DNA of 64,000 nt, from NCBI RefSeq assembly GCF_027594785.1, contig NZ_CP075584.1, positions 2,914,001-2,978,000 on the forward strand, written 5' to 3'. Below, piece by piece: positions 38,887 to 49,720 of this stretch. Position numbers and translations under genes: made by a program. Every line of letters starts with the position of its first letter. Position 1 is the first letter of the stretch. Below the pieces are notes generated by a model that worked only from the letters and a program-made list of their open reading frames with translations, searched no databases and was not told the origin of the DNA. The stretch comes from Cryobacterium breve (GTDB taxonomy: Bacteria; Actinomycetota; Actinomycetes; Actinomycetales; Microbacteriaceae).

Positions 38887-40421
38887 GCGCCGTGACCCGC
38901 TACTCGAACCCGCTGATCGCGGGCTTCTACCCCGACCCGAGCATCGTCAAGGTCGCCGAGGACTACTATCTCGCCAACTCGACCTTCGAGTACCTGCCCG
39001 GCATCCCGGTCTTCCACAGCCGCGACCTCGTGACCTGGACCCAGGTCGGCAACGTCGTCGAACGGCCGGGGCAGTTCGCCTCCGCGCACGTCCCGACCCT
39101 CGGCGGGGCCTGGGCCCCGACCATCCGCTTCCGCGACGGACTGTTCTACGTCGTCGTGACGGATGCGATGGGTCGCGGCATGCTGATCTTCACCGCCACC
39201 GACCCGGCCGGGCCCTGGAGCGACGGCACCATCGTCGACGGCGTGCACGGCATCGACTCCGACCTGGCCTGGTCGGACGAGGGCGTCGCGCACATCACCT
39301 ATTCGGGCCTCGACACCACGTCCGGGAACCCGCCAGGGGAGCACGGTGGCATCCTGCAGGTCACGGTCGACCTCGCGACCGGGGCGCGGCTCAGCGAACC
39401 GATCTCGCTCTGGTCGGGCACCGGCCTCAAGTTCCCCGAGGCGCCCCACCTCTACCGGCACGGCGGCTACTGGTACCTGATGATCGCCGAGGGCGGCACC
39501 GAACGCGGCCACGGCATCAGCATCGCCCGCGGCACCTCACCGTCCGGCCCCTTCACCGGGGGACCGACCAACCCGATCCTGTCGGCGCGCAGCACCTCCC
39601 GGCCGATCCAGAACACCGGCCACGGCGACCTCGTCGAGACGCCGGACGGCGGCTGGGCCATCGTCATGCTCGGCATGCGCCCGACAGGGATGACCCAGGC
39701 CTTCGCGGCCATGGGTCGGGAGACCTTCATCACGGAAGCCCGCTGGGAGGATGACTGGCTCGTCGCCGAGCCGGTCATCCTCGCCCCGCGGCCCGGCGAG
39801 TTCGTCTATGAGACCGACTTCTCCGAGACCGTCGTGTCGCCCGAATGGATCTCGATCCGCCGCTACCCGTCCGAGATCGCCTCGCTGACGGAACGGCCGG
39901 GCTCGCTCGTGCTGCACGGCGAGGGTACGACCCTCGACGACGAGCAGCCGGTCTTGCTCGGCTACCGGCAGCAGCATCCGCTCGCCACGGCGTCGGTGTC
40001 GATCGACACGGGGCAGGGCCTCGGCGGGATCAGCGTGCGCTACGACGAGGTGCACCACTACGAGATTGAGGTCGGCAACGGTGTCGTCACGGCTCGGGCC
40101 TGCGTCGCCGGGATCCGGCAGGAGTGGACCCGTGAGCTCGGGCCGGGCTCGGACGGGCCGGTCACCCTCGGCCTCGACTTCGTCGCCCCCGGTGCGATGG
40201 GGCCGGACGGGATGCGGTCGGGCATGCTTGCCGGCCTCACGAGCGACCTCGTCGTGCTGAGCGTCGGCACCGGCGCCGACCGGATCGAGCTGGCCCGCGT
40301 CGACGGGCGGTACCTCTCCCAGGAGACTGCCGCCTCGTTCACCGGCCGTGTCATCGGCCTCTACGCCGTCACCGGAACGGTCGCGTTCGACTCGTTCCGC
40401 TACGCCGGCCACGACGAGTAG
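38883..40421 (+). CDS. GH43 beta-xylosidase / arabinofuranosidase
   Basis: A 512-residue five-bladed propeller: catalytic base Asp in NPLIAGFYPDPSIVKVAEDY, pKa-modulating Asp in HGIDSDLAWSDEG, acid Glu in LKFPEAPHLYRHGGYWYL. A C-terminal beta-sandwich (YETDFSETVVSPEW onward) fits the XynB-type subgroup of GH43. No signal peptide. ATG 38883 overlaps the GH3 stop. It releases terminal xylose or arabinose from imported oligosaccharides; the exact sugar cannot be read from sequence. Confidence 0.9.
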   Translation: MSAVTRYSNPLIAGFYPDPSIVKVAEDYYLANSTFEYLPGIPVFHSRDLVTWTQVGNVVERPGQFASAHVPTLGGAWAPTIRFRDGLFYVVVTDAMGRGMLIFTATDPAGPWSDGTIVDGVHGIDSDLAWSDEGVAHITYSGLDTTSGNPPGEHGGILQVTVDLATGARLSEPISLWSGTGLKFPEAPHLYRHGGYWYLMIAEGGTERGHGISIARGTSPSGPFTGGPTNPILSARSTSRPIQNTGHGDLVETPDGGWAIVMLGMRPTGMTQAFAAMGRETFITEARWEDDWLVAEPVILAPRPGEFVYETDFSETVVSPEWISIRRYPSEIASLTERPGSLVLHGEGTTLDDEQPVLLGYRQQHPLATASVSIDTGQGLGGISVRYDEVHHYEIEVGNGVVTARACVAGIRQEWTRELGPGSDGPVTLGLDFVAPGAMGPDGMRSGMLAGLTSDLVVLSVGTGADRIELARVDGRYLSQETAASFTGRVIGLYAVTGTVAFDSFRYAGHDE

Positions 40422-40435
40422 AAGACTGTTTCCTA

Positions 40436-40470
40436 GGGCGCGACCCGGCTTCCGAAGTCGGGTCGCGCCC
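40436..40470. terminator. Terminator between GH43 and GH78 operons
   Basis: A perfect 12-bp stem (GGGCGCGACCCG / CGGGTCGCGCCC) with an 11-base loop, 15 bases after the GH43 stop, followed by CTATTTGT. The rest of the gap 40471-40660 is very GC-rich with no gene visible. Confidence 0.75.
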
Positions 40471-40660
40471 CTATTTGTCGTGCGTGCGTCGCGGCCGCGC
40501 CGGTTTGGGCAGGCCGCGCCCGTTTGTGTTGGCGGCCGCGCCGGTTTGCGCTGGCCGCGCCCGCCGTTTCGGGTGCGGGCTGCGCATTCGGGCGCGGGAG
40601 CGGATGCTCGCGCGCACCGACCGGCGCACGCGCGACCCCGCTCGGGGCGCGCGAGCGGCT

Positions 40661-43596
40661 CTAGGGGCGGGCGTTCAGGGTCGCGAGGAGCCCCTCGACG
40701 CGGGCGAAGCCGGCCGGCGGCATCATGATGAGTGAGCCTCCCGAGCGGGGAGTCGCTCTTCCAGCGCCCGCCGCTCGTCCAGCCTAGCCCGATGACGTAG
40801 CCGATCTCCGCGAAGAGCGCCTGGAGGGCCGCCCGCGCTTCGGCGTCGTTCACGATCTCCGAGAGGGAGGTCTCGAAGGTCAGCGGCGCCCGGGCCGGGA
40901 CGGCGACGAGCGCGGAGACATCCGTCACCCACTCGTGCCTGCCGGAGCCGGTCTCGACGGTCTGGGCCGCCCCGGGCAGCAGCACGTGGGCCGTGGTGTT
41001 CGGCGGAATCGTGACGCAGAGCGAGAACGTGCCGCCGTCGAGGGTCCAGTTGACGCGCACCGGACCGTAGCCGGTATCGAGCCGCGCAAAGGAACGGGTG
41101 AGTCCTCCGCCGAGGATCGGCGCAATCTGTACCACCCGGTAGCCGGGCTCTGCGGGCGCGATGCCGCCGATGGTGCGGTGCATCCAGTCGGCGACCGCAC
41201 CGAGCGCGTAGTGGTTGAACGACGTCATCTCGCCCGGGTTGATGCTACCGTCGGGCAGCATGCTGTCCCAGCGCTCCCAGATCGTGGTCGCGCCCATCGA
41301 GATCGGGTAGAGCCAGGACGGGCAGCCCTCCTCGAGCAGCAGCCGGTAGGCGACCTCGGACTGCCCGGCCCGGCACAGCGCATCGCAGATCAGCGGCGTG
41401 CCGACGAAGCCGGTGCCGATCCGGTAGCCGTGCGAGCGCACGAGCTCGGCGAGCCGGGCGCCGGCGAGTCGAACGGCCGCGGGCTCGGTGACGAGGTCGA
41501 AGGCGACCGCGAGCGCGTAGGCGGTGTGCGCATCCGACATCATCCGCCCGGCCGGCGTCACATACTCGGCGAGGAATGCGGTGCGGATGTCCGTGCCGAG
41601 ACGCGCATACCGGGCGGCGTCTTCGGTCTGGCTGAGTTCGACGGCGGCAGCCGCGAGCCGAACCGTGGACCGGAAGAAGTACGCCGTGGCCACGATATCC
41701 GGGTCGGTTTTCGCCGCGGCCGGGTTCTCCGGCGGGGCGCTCGGGTCGAGCCAGTCGCCGAACTGGAACCCGCCGGTCCAGAGGTGGTTCGCCCCGGCGA
41801 GCCGGTCGACCGTGTCGACCCAGGCCCGCATGCTCGGGTACTGCGCGGCAAGGTCCCGGGCACTACCGAAGCGCTCGAACAGCGCGTCCGGCACGAGGGT
41901 CGCGGCGTCGCCCCACGCGGCGGCGGGCATCGGCGGCATCGGCAGCGGGTTCGGCACCACGAACGGCACCACCCCCGCCCGCCCGCTCCTGGTCGGCGGC
42001 GACGTCGCGCAGCCACGAGCCGAGGAAGCCGGACACGTCGTAGAGATAACTCGCCGTCGGCGCGAAGACCTGGATGTCCCCGGTCCAACCGAGGCGCTCG
42101 TCGCGCTGCGGGCAGTCGGTCGGCAGGCTCAGGAAATTCCCGCGCATGCCCCAAAGCACGTTCTCGTGCAGCTGGTTGAGTTGGGGGTTGCTCGTTTCGA
42201 GGTAGCCGGTGCGTTCGAGGTCGTTGTGCACGACGACGGCATGGATATCCCCGAGCTTCGGCCCTGAGGTGCCGGGCCAGTTCGTGATCTCCGCGTAGCG
42301 AAAACCGTGGAAGGTGAAGCGCGGGCTCCAGGTGCGCGGGCCGTCTCCGTTGCCCGTGAAGCGGTCCGTCGCCCGGGCGAAGCGCAGGGGCCGCACGCCG
42401 AGTTCGCCGTGCTCGAGCACCTCAGCGTGGCGCAGGGTGATCGTGTGCCCCGCCGGCGCGTCGACCGTGATCGACAGCCAGCCGACGAGGTTCTGGCCGA
42501 AGTCCACAAGGGTCGCCCCCGACGGGCTCGTGAAGATGCGCTCCGCTGTCCTGGTTTCAATCCGGCGCACCGGGGGAGCGAACGAGGGGAAGACGCGCGC
42601 CGGGTCTGCCTCTCCTTCGGGGAGAACGCTCACGCCGAGGGGGTGCGGGAACGACGTCCCCGGAACCGCGAGCGCGTCATCCTCTGCCCGGGCGTCGTAG
42701 TCCTCACCCTGGTAGATTCCGGCACTCGTGACCGGGCCCTCCGTTGTCGCGGTCCAGCAAACATCCGTCGCCACGGTGTCGATGCGTCCGTCGGCATATT
42801 CCAGCCGAAGCTGCAGGGACAGGGCCTTCGGACCCGGGTAGCTCTGCGCGAAGGTTCCGTCGAAGCCGAAGCGCTCGCCGTACCAGCCGTCAGCGACGGT
42901 CGCGCCGACCACGTTGGGGCCGCCCGCTCGCACGAGGTCGGTGACGTCGACGGTCTGGCAGGCCAGCCGGTCGGCGTAGCTTGTCCAACCGGGCGTGAGC
43001 ACCTCGTCGCCGACGACCCGGCCGTTGAGCACGGTCTCGTAGACGCCGTGCGCGGTCGCGGAGAGGGTTGCGCGGACGAGGCCGGTTCGGGCCTCGAAGT
43101 CGGTGCGGAACCTGACGGTGCTGCGGTCGGCGGCGTCGAGGTCGGCGGCATCGACGTCGGCTGACGTAGTCGGGTCGGTTTTCTCGGCGGCGTCGGATGA
43201 GTGGCCGACTGCGCCACCCTGGGGCCCGGCCGCGATGAAGGTGCCGACCCAGTCCGCGGAGTCGAGCGGACCAGTCTCAAGCGAGAGCCACGGGGAGAAG
43301 TCGCTCGCCACACCATCCGCGCCCGTGACACGCACCCGCACCGCGCCGCGGGAATACGCGGGCAGCGGGTCCGTCGGCCACTCCCGGTGCTGCGACTCGG
43401 CGGATTCCACCCGAACGCTCAGCACGCGGGAACCGACGCGGGTCTCGAGTTCGTAGGACTCCTGCAGCCAGCCCGGGGCATCCGTTTCGACCTGCCACGA
43501 CAACGCCGGGCTGCCCGTCGCCAGAAAGTGCGGCCGGCCGCGCCCTTCCGCGCGCAGGGACGAGATCGAGGGTGCGGTCCGCAGGCTGTCTGGCAT
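40661..43596 (-). CDS. GH78 alpha-L-rhamnosidase (two frameshifts)
   Basis: Removes terminal rhamnose. The N-terminal sandwich domains (PALSWQVETDAPGWLQESYE; WVGTFIAAG; LSATAHGVYETVLNGRVVGD; GYTSYADR-like GWTSYADRLACQTVDV) lead to the (alpha/alpha)6 barrel with the family signature LPTDCPQRDERLGWTGDIQVF (given in part; acid Glu in RDERLGW) and SFNHYALGAVADWMHRTIGG, then a C-terminal beta domain. Frames join by a +1 shift in the run 41972-41976 and another at 40734-40740 (GAGGCTC on the coding strand). Repaired length is about 977 residues. It faces the GH43 operon and belongs to the same glycan locus, suggesting pectin or rhamnose-bearing glycosides. Confidence 0.88.
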
Positions 43597-43739
43597 GGTC
43601 TCTCCGTTGAGATGGGCGAGCTGGTTCGAGCAATAGTAAAACCTTATACGTGTTCGGTATTCGGTGCCAGCCGTGGCGGTCGCCCCGCACCGAGCCGGAA
43701 TGCCCCCTGAAGACGGGGACAGTGGAAGCCTGGCGCGCC

Positions 43740-43788
43740 TTGACAGAACCGGCCGAGGTCCATAGGTTCATTAGTGTAGTAATGGACC
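43740..43788 (+). promoter_or_regulatory. Promoter and probable autoregulatory operator of the gntR gene
   Basis: TTGACA (43740-43745) and TAGGTT (43763-43768) are 17 bases apart. The -10 region is overlapped by a dyad with outer arms GGTCCAT (43757-43763) and ATGGACC (43782-43788) and inner CATTA/TAATG. This placement would let the GntR protein repress its own operon. Confidence 0.7.
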
Positions 43789-43800
43789 AAAGGGGTACAA

Positions 43801-44178
43801 GTGTTTTCCGAAGGCAGCCCGATCTTCCAGCAGCTCGCTGCGCAGATCGCCAACGACATTGTGGCCGGCACGTACCCCGAGGGCACGGCGGTTCCGTCGG
43901 CGAGCGAGTACGCGATTTTTTACCAGATGAATCCGGCGACGGCGGGCAAGGCCGTGAACGTGCTCGTCGAGCAGGGCGTGTTGTTCAAGAAGCGGGGGGT
44001 CGGCATGTTCGTGTCCGAAGGCGCCCGCGAGATGCTCAGCGCCCAGCGTCACGCGGCGTTCCGCGTGCTGTTCGTCGAGCCGCTCGTTCGCGAGGCGCGC
44101 GTGCTCGGCATCGAGACGGACGAGCTCGCCCGGATGATCGCAACCGAGACCGACGCCCAGTCCCAGATCCTGTATTAG
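43801..44178 (+). CDS. GntR family regulator, YtrA subfamily
   Basis: A 125-residue protein with only the winged helix domain (PIFQQLAAQIANDIVAGTYP, AVPSASEYAIFYQMNPATAG, residues about 7-70) and a short helical tail, the size of the YtrA subfamily. GTG 43801 follows AAAGGGGTA. YtrA regulators normally repress a linked ABC transporter operon, exactly the arrangement here. The stop codon runs straight into a hexanucleotide repeat. Confidence 0.88.
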   Translation: MFSEGSPIFQQLAAQIANDIVAGTYPEGTAVPSASEYAIFYQMNPATAGKAVNVLVEQGVLFKKRGVGMFVSEGAREMLSAQRHAAFRVLFVEPLVREARVLGIETDELARMIATETDAQSQILY

Positions 44179-44224
44179 TCCGAGTCCGAGTCCGAGTCCC
44201 AGCCCCAGCCCCAGCCCCAACCCC
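44177..44224. repeat. Hexanucleotide repeat array
   Basis: Eight consecutive hexamers: AGTCCG three times, AGTCCC once, AGCCCC three times, AACCCC once. It occupies most of the 70 bases between the GntR stop and the ATPase start, so copy-number change would alter the spacer but not a protein. Confidence 0.85.
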
Positions 44225-44248
44225 GATGATCGAGAAAGAAGTTCTCTC

Positions 44249-45186
44249 ATGACCGCAGCCATCGACATCCGTGCCGTGACCCGAACCTACGGTCACGCCA
44301 CGGCTCTCGACAACGTCAGTTTCCGTGTGCCGGAAGGCTCGATCTGCGGGCTCTTCGGCAGCAACGGCGCAGGGAAGACGACGGTGATGTCGATCATCGC
44401 CGGCCACGACCGGCCGTCCTCCGGCGAGGCCCTCGTGCTCGGCGACACCCCGTTCGAGCACGAGCCCACCGTCTCGCGGATCAGTTTCATCAGGGACAAC
44501 CAGCGCTACCCCGACAACTACCAGCTCAAGCACGTGCTGCGGATCGCCCCGAATTCGCGCCGGACTGGAGCGCCGAGGTCGCCGCTGAACTCGTCGACGG
44601 CTTCCGGATCCCGGCGAAGACGCCGATCAAGAAGTTCTCCCGTGGCCAGTTGTCCGCCGTCGCGATCGTGCTCGGCCTCGCCTCCCGGGCCCCCGTCACC
44701 CTCTTCGACGAGCCCTACCTCGGTCTCGATGTCGGAGCGCGCACCCTCTTCTACGACGTGCTCCTGCGGGACTACGGCCGGCATCCGCGCACGATCCTGC
44801 TGTCGACGCACCTCATCGACGAGTCGGAGTCTCTCTTCGACCGGGTCGTCATCCTCAACGCCGGCCGGGTCGCCGTCGACTGCGACCGTGACGAGGCCCG
44901 CGAGCTCGCGGTCGTGATCAGCGGCGCAGCGGATGCCGTCGGCCGGCTGACCGTCGGCCGCACGGTCCTGCAGACGCGCGCCATCGGCTCTCTCAGTTCG
45001 GTGACCGTCACGGGGGACGCCGATGAGGCTCTCCTGGCCGAGGCCCGGCGAACAGGAGTGCAGGTCGCGTCCGCCTCGCTGCAGCAGCTCGTCGCGGCAT
45101 ACGGCGCGCCCGCCGGAGACGCGGCGGAGCAGACCGACCACCAGTCCACCCGCACCACCCAGCAGAAGGAAGCGGCAGCAGCATGA
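44249..45186 (+). CDS. ABC transporter ATP-binding protein, YtrB-like (one frameshift)
   Basis: Walker A LFGSNGAGKTTVMSI, signature-like KKFSRGQLSAVAIVLGLASR, Walker B VTLFDEPYLGLDV and H-loop ILLSTHLIDESESLFDR. A base is missing near 44550 (CCCCGAATTC for CCCCGGAATTC), which splits the gene; IAPEFAPDWSAEV is restored when added. About 312 residues. The signature is SRGQ rather than SGGQ. With the following membrane protein it makes an ABC-2-type exporter under YtrA-type control, a layout linked in other bacteria to cell-envelope antibiotic stress. Confidence 0.85.
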
Positions 45187-45892
45187 ATGCCATTGTCTCG
45201 GTCGTCAAACTGCACCTGAACCGGCGCGTCGTCGCCCTCCTGGTGCCGCTCTTCATCGTCGCGGTCGTCGTCGTGATTTCGATACTGATCTCACTACTCT
45301 TCTGGCGGGGTGGCAGCCAGCCCGGCTCCGCGGTGTGGATCAACTCCTCGCGGAGCAACACCGGCATGCTGTTCTCCCTCGCCGGGTTCCTCGTCAGCAT
45401 GGGCGTCGCCTCCGCCGCGACCACGTTCCCGTTCGCACTGGCGCTCGGGGCCACCCGGCGGGCGTTCACCCTGGGGACCCTGGCGTGGAACATCCTGCAG
45501 GCCGCCTATCTCACCGTGGTGTTAGCCGTGCTGATGCTTCTCGAACTCGCCACCGGGCACTGGTTCTTCGGCTTCTATATTTTCGACATCAACATTCTCG
45601 GGGCCGGCGACCTCACGAAACTGATCCCGATCGTCTTCCTCTCGGTGCTCGCCCTGCTGAGCGTTGGAGGGCCTTCGGCGCATCCTGGGTGCGGTTCGGG
45701 GCGCGCGGCCCGCAGGTGATCGCGGCCGTCGCCGCCATCCTGATCATCGTCGGCCTGATCATCGTGATCCCCTCGGCATCCGCGTTGATCGCGAACTTCG
45801 CGCTCTGGTGGCTCGCCGTGGCGGGCGTGTTGCTGGTCGTGATCGCGATGGCGGGCATCTGGTTGCCGCTCCGCACCGCGACCGTGCGCTAG
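45183..45892 (+). CDS. ABC transporter membrane protein (one frameshift)
   Basis: ATG 45183 overlaps the ATPase stop. About six hydrophobic helices: VALLVPLFIVAVVVVISILI, MLFSLAGFLVSMGVASAATT, NILQAAYLTVVLAVLMLLEL, KLIPIVFLSVLALL, VIAAVAAILIIVGLIIVIPS and LWWLAVAGVLLVVIAMAGIW. One base is missing near 45659 (CTGCTGAGCG for CTGCTGGAGCG), after which ERWRAFGASWVRFG follows. Repaired length is about 236 residues. It is the probable transmembrane partner of the ATPase. Confidence 0.75.
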
Positions 45893-45905
45893 CTCCCGGG
45901 TTCAG

Positions 45906-45954
45906 TTGCGGAGAAAACACCCTCGTCGCCACGACGAGGGTGTTTTCTCCGCAA
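45906..45954. terminator. Perfect 23-bp hairpin after the ABC operon
   Basis: Arms 45906-45928 and 45932-45954 are exact complements (TTGCGGAGAAAACACCCTCG at the 5' side) with a 3-base loop. It lies 13 bases after the stop. The AAAAC/GTTTT inside the stem and lack of a T run after it are unusual for a terminator. The rest of the gap to 46096 shows no gene. Confidence 0.8.
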
Positions 45955-46096
45955 TCGAATCGGAACGACCGTGATCTCGCACTGAGTCGTTATGTGTCGC
46001 CTCGAGACTCCCCGCATCGCGCGCACTTGGTAGCGTGAGCGCCACGCAGTACATGGTCGCAGGGGGCGCCGGTGACCATTCATCCGAGAGATCCCC

Positions 46097-47312
46097 ATGA
46101 CGACTTCCCGCTTTGACGACATCACCCGCGACCAGCTGAGCCGGCCCGACAGCCGGAAGTGGAGCCTGCACGCCGGCACCATCGGGGCGTGGGTCGCGGA
46201 GATGGACTTCGGAACGGCGCCGATGGTCACCGAGGCGCTGCACCGCGCGATCGATGACGGCGACCTCGGGTACCTGGCCCCCGCGACCACGCGTCGGATG
46301 GCCGAGGCAGCCTCGGAGTGGCTCCGCACGGATTGCGGGTGGGCGATCGCCCCGGAGAACATCCATCCCGTGTCCGACGTGATGGCCGCCCTCGAGGTCG
46401 CCGTGACGAAGTACTCCCCGGCCGGGAGCGGCGTCATCATCCCGACTCCGGCCTACATGCCCTTCCTCTCCTTCATCCCGACACTCGGCCGGGAGGTCTT
46501 CGAGGTGCCCTGCATCGAGTCGGACGGGCGCTGGACGCACGACCTCGACGGGATCGAGGCGGCCTTCCACGCCGGCGCGCGCACCCTCATCCTGTGCAAC
46601 CCGCACAACCCGACCGGGACCGCGATCTCACGGGAGGAGCTCGAGGCGATCGCGGTGATCGTCGACCGGCACAACGGCCGGGTCTTCGCCGATGAGATCC
46701 ACTCGCCGCTCCGCTACGGGTCCACGCCGCACGTTGCGTACGCATCCATTTCGGCCGTGACCGCCCGGCACACGATCACCGCGACCTCCGCGTCGAAGGC
46801 CTGGAACATCCCCGGGCTCAAGGCCGCGCAGCTCATCACGTCCAACCTCGCCGACGAGGAGCCTCTACCAGATCTTCGGTTTCGCTGTGCTGCACGGGGC
46901 CTCGACGCCCGGGGTCATCGCTGCCACGGCGGCCTACCGTAACGGCCGGGAATGGCTCACCGAGGTCACCGGCTACCTCGACGGCAACCGCCGCGAGCTC
47001 GGGCGGCTCCTGGCGGAGCACTTGCCCGAGGTCGGCTATCGGATCCCCGAGGCGACGTACATCGCCTGGCTCGACTGTCGGCGGCTCGGTATCGAAGGGT
47101 CGCTCGCCGACTTCTTCCGTACCGAGGCGGGTGTTGCGGTGACCGACGGTGCGCAGTGCGGGAAGGGATACGAGGGGTACGTCCGGCTGATCTTCGCCAT
47201 GCCCCGGCCGATCCTCGAGCAGGCCGTGCTGCAGATGCGGGATGCCGTCCTGCGGCACACCGCGCACCGCCAGAACGTGCACCGCACCGAAGCAAGGACA
47301 GGAACACCGTGA
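46097..47312 (+). CDS. PLP-dependent C-S lyase, MalY/PatB family (one frameshift)
   Basis: A fold-type I aminotransferase: WVAEMDFGTAPMV, IIPTPAYMPFLSF, LILCNPHNPTGTAISREE, VFADEIHSPLRYG and the PLP lysine in ITATSASKAWNIPGLKAAQL. MalY/PatB enzymes cleave cystathionine to homocysteine. The frame moves +1 at 46859-46865 (GAGCCTC for GAGCTC), after which YQIFGFAVLHGASTPGVIA continues. Repaired length is about 404 residues. The stop overlaps the GTG of the sulfhydrylase gene, linking the two to methionine and cysteine metabolism. Confidence 0.87.
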
Positions 47313-48712
47313 CCCAACAGGCCGAAATCGAACCCACCCTCGACGACATCGTCACGGAAGACATCGGCAGCGACGACACCGTCACCCCGCACACCGTCAC
47401 CCCGCACACGGTCGCCGCCCCGGAGTACGACTGGGACGGCTATGCCTTCGACACCCGCCAGGTGCACGCCGGCGAAACGGAAGACCGCTCCAACGGGGCC
47501 AGGATCCAGCCGATCGCGATGACGGCAGGCTACCGTTTCGACTCCTACGACGATGCCGCCGGGCGCTTCTCCGGCGAGGGCGACGGCCTGATCTACTCTC
47601 GGCAGCGGAACCCCTCCGGCGCCGTCGCCGAGAAGCGGATCGCCTCCCTCGAGGGCGGCACCGAGGCCATCGTCGTTTCCTCCGGCCAGGCCGCGATCAC
47701 CGCCGCCCTGCTCGCGCTCGCCGGCTCCGGCGAACGGATCGTCTCGACCGCGAGCATCTACAGCGGCACCCGCATCCTCTTCGGCCGCAGCTTCAAACGC
47801 TTCGGCGTCAGCGTCGACTACGTCTGGAACGAGGCAGACGACGATGAGTGGGACCGTCAGATCACCCCGGACACCAAGGCGATCTTCACCGAGACCATCC
47901 CGAACCCCAAGAACGACATCGTCGACATCGGCCGGGTCGCCCGAGTCGCCCGCCGGCACGGGATCCCGCTCGTCGTCGACAACACGATCGCCTCGCCTTT
48001 CCTGATCCGGCCCTTCGAGCACGGCGCCGACATCGTCGTGCACTCCTCGACGAAGTTCCTGAGCGGCCACGGCGCCGCCCTGTCCGGCACCATCGTCGAC
48101 GGCGGCCGCTTCGACTGGGCCGCCTCCACCCGCTCCTACCCACTCCTCACCGACCCGGTGCGCCCGGGCAAGCCGTCCATCCTCGACCAGTACGGCCCCA
48201 CCGCCTATGCACGGATGACCCGCGAGGCCGTCGTGAACGACATCGGTCCCGCGCTCTCCCCGTTCAACTCCTTCCTGCTGCACCAGGGCATCGAGACCCT
48301 GTCCCTCCGCATGGAACGGCACCTCTCGAATTCGCTCGCAATCGCGGAATGGCTCGAGGGCCACCCGCGCGTCGACAGCGTCGACTACGCCGGCCTGCCC
48401 GGCAGTCCGTACTACGAGCTCGCCGATCGGCTCTACGGCGGCCGCAGCGGCTCGGTCTTCTCGGTCACCGTGCACGGCGGTGCGGCAGGAGCCCGCCGGT
48501 TCCTCGACGGGCTCCGGGTGATCAGCCGGATGACCAACATCGGCGACGTGCGCTCGATGGCGCTGCACCCCGCGACCACGACCCACTCCTCGTTCGCCCC
48601 CGAGCTGCGCGAGCGCCTCGGCATCACGCAGGGACTCATCCGGCTGTCGATCGGAATCGAGGACCCGACCGACCTGATCAACGACCTCGACCGGGCCCTC
48701 TCCGCGCTTTAG
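47309..48712 (+). CDS. O-acetylhomoserine sulfhydrylase (Cys/Met metabolism PLP enzyme)
   Basis: GTG 47309 overlaps the previous stop. After a 45-residue acidic leader with a duplicated TVTPH unit come FDTRQVHAGETEDRSNGARI, YSRQRNPSGAVAEKRIASLE, SSGQAAITAALLALAGSGE and the PLP lysine in VVHSSTKFLSGHGAALSG, with a MetY-like C-terminus (HPATTTHSSFAPELRERLGI). The 467-residue length favours MetY over cystathionine gamma-synthase. It makes homocysteine from O-acetylhomoserine and sulfide, complementing the adjacent C-S lyase. Confidence 0.88.
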   Translation: MTQQAEIEPTLDDIVTEDIGSDDTVTPHTVTPHTVAAPEYDWDGYAFDTRQVHAGETEDRSNGARIQPIAMTAGYRFDSYDDAAGRFSGEGDGLIYSRQRNPSGAVAEKRIASLEGGTEAIVVSSGQAAITAALLALAGSGERIVSTASIYSGTRILFGRSFKRFGVSVDYVWNEADDDEWDRQITPDTKAIFTETIPNPKNDIVDIGRVARVARRHGIPLVVDNTIASPFLIRPFEHGADIVVHSSTKFLSGHGAALSGTIVDGGRFDWAASTRSYPLLTDPVRPGKPSILDQYGPTAYARMTREAVVNDIGPALSPFNSFLLHQGIETLSLRMERHLSNSLAIAEWLEGHPRVDSVDYAGLPGSPYYELADRLYGGRSGSVFSVTVHGGAAGARRFLDGLRVISRMTNIGDVRSMALHPATTTHSSFAPELRERLGITQGLIRLSIGIEDPTDLINDLDRALSAL

Positions 48713-48735
48713 CGACACGTGACTAGGCTCGGAGC

Positions 48736-49720
48736 ATGACCGAGACAATTCGCTGGGGAATCCTGGCCACCGGCGGCATCGCCCACGCCTTCACCACAGA
48801 CCTGATCCTGGACGGGCACACCGTCCAGGCCGTCGGGTCGCGGTCCCAGGCCGGGGCGGATGCGTTTGCGACCGAATTCGGCATCCCCACCGCCCACGGC
48901 AGCTACGAAGCCCTCGCCGCGGACCCCGAGGTCGACATCGTCTACGTGTCGACCCCGCATCCGTTTCATGCCGCCAACGCGACACTCGCCCTGAACAACG
49001 GCAAGCACGTGCTGATCGAGAAGCCGCTCACCCTCAACGCGCGCGAGGCCAGGGAGATCACCGAACTCGCAGCCGAAAAGGGCCTGCTCGTGCTCGAAGG
49101 GATGTGGACCCGGTTCCTGCCGCACATGCGACGGATCAGGGAGATCATCGCCGCGGGCACCCTCGGCGACGTGCACACCCTGATCGCCGACCACACCCAG
49201 GACCTCCCGGACGACCCGGGGCACCGGCTCAACTCGATGCAGGCTCGGCGGCGGCGCGCTGCTCGACCTCGGCATCTACCCGATCACCTTCGCCTCGGGG
49301 CTCTTCGGGACTCCCGAGACCATCCTCGCCGCGGCGACCTTCAAGGCGACGGGAGCGGATGCCCAGGTCGCGACGACCTTCCGCTACCCCGGCGGCCAGA
49401 TCGCCGTCACGCTCTCGGCGAGCGATACCGCGGGGACCAACACGGCGGTCATTCTCGGCACACTCGGCCGGATCGAGATCGACGCCGTCTGGTACTCGCC
49501 GACGAGTTTCCGGGTGCTGAACAGCAGCGGCGAGGTGCTCGAATCGTACGTGTCGGACGTGACCGGCCGTGGGATGCAGTTCCAGGCCGTCGAAGCCGAA
49601 CGGGTCATCCGCGCCGGTCTCACCGAGAGCGACCTGCTCCCCGTGAGCGAGATGGTGAGCATCATGGAGACCCTGGACACCGTGCGGGAACGCATCGGCC
49701 TGCGTTACCCGGGCGAATAG
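48736..49720 (+). CDS. Gfo/Idh/MocA family oxidoreductase (one frameshift)
   Basis: The N-terminal Rossmann part (RWGILATGGIAHAFTTDLIL), VYVSTPHPFHAANATLAL and GKHVLIEKPLTLNAREAREI (the EKP motif) are diagnostic of the family. The frame moves +1 at 49240-49246 (CAGGCTC for CAGCTC), after which the GGGALLDLGIYPITFASGLF segment and the beta-sheet domain follow. Repaired length is about 327 residues. Substrates in the family are NAD(P)-linked sugars or trans-dihydrodiols. TAGGCT ends 6 bases before the ATG, so the mRNA is probably leaderless. Confidence 0.88.

Noticed and set aside
44177..44224. CRISPR-like array at the hexamer repeat.
   Set aside because: It is a simple contiguous microsatellite without spacers.
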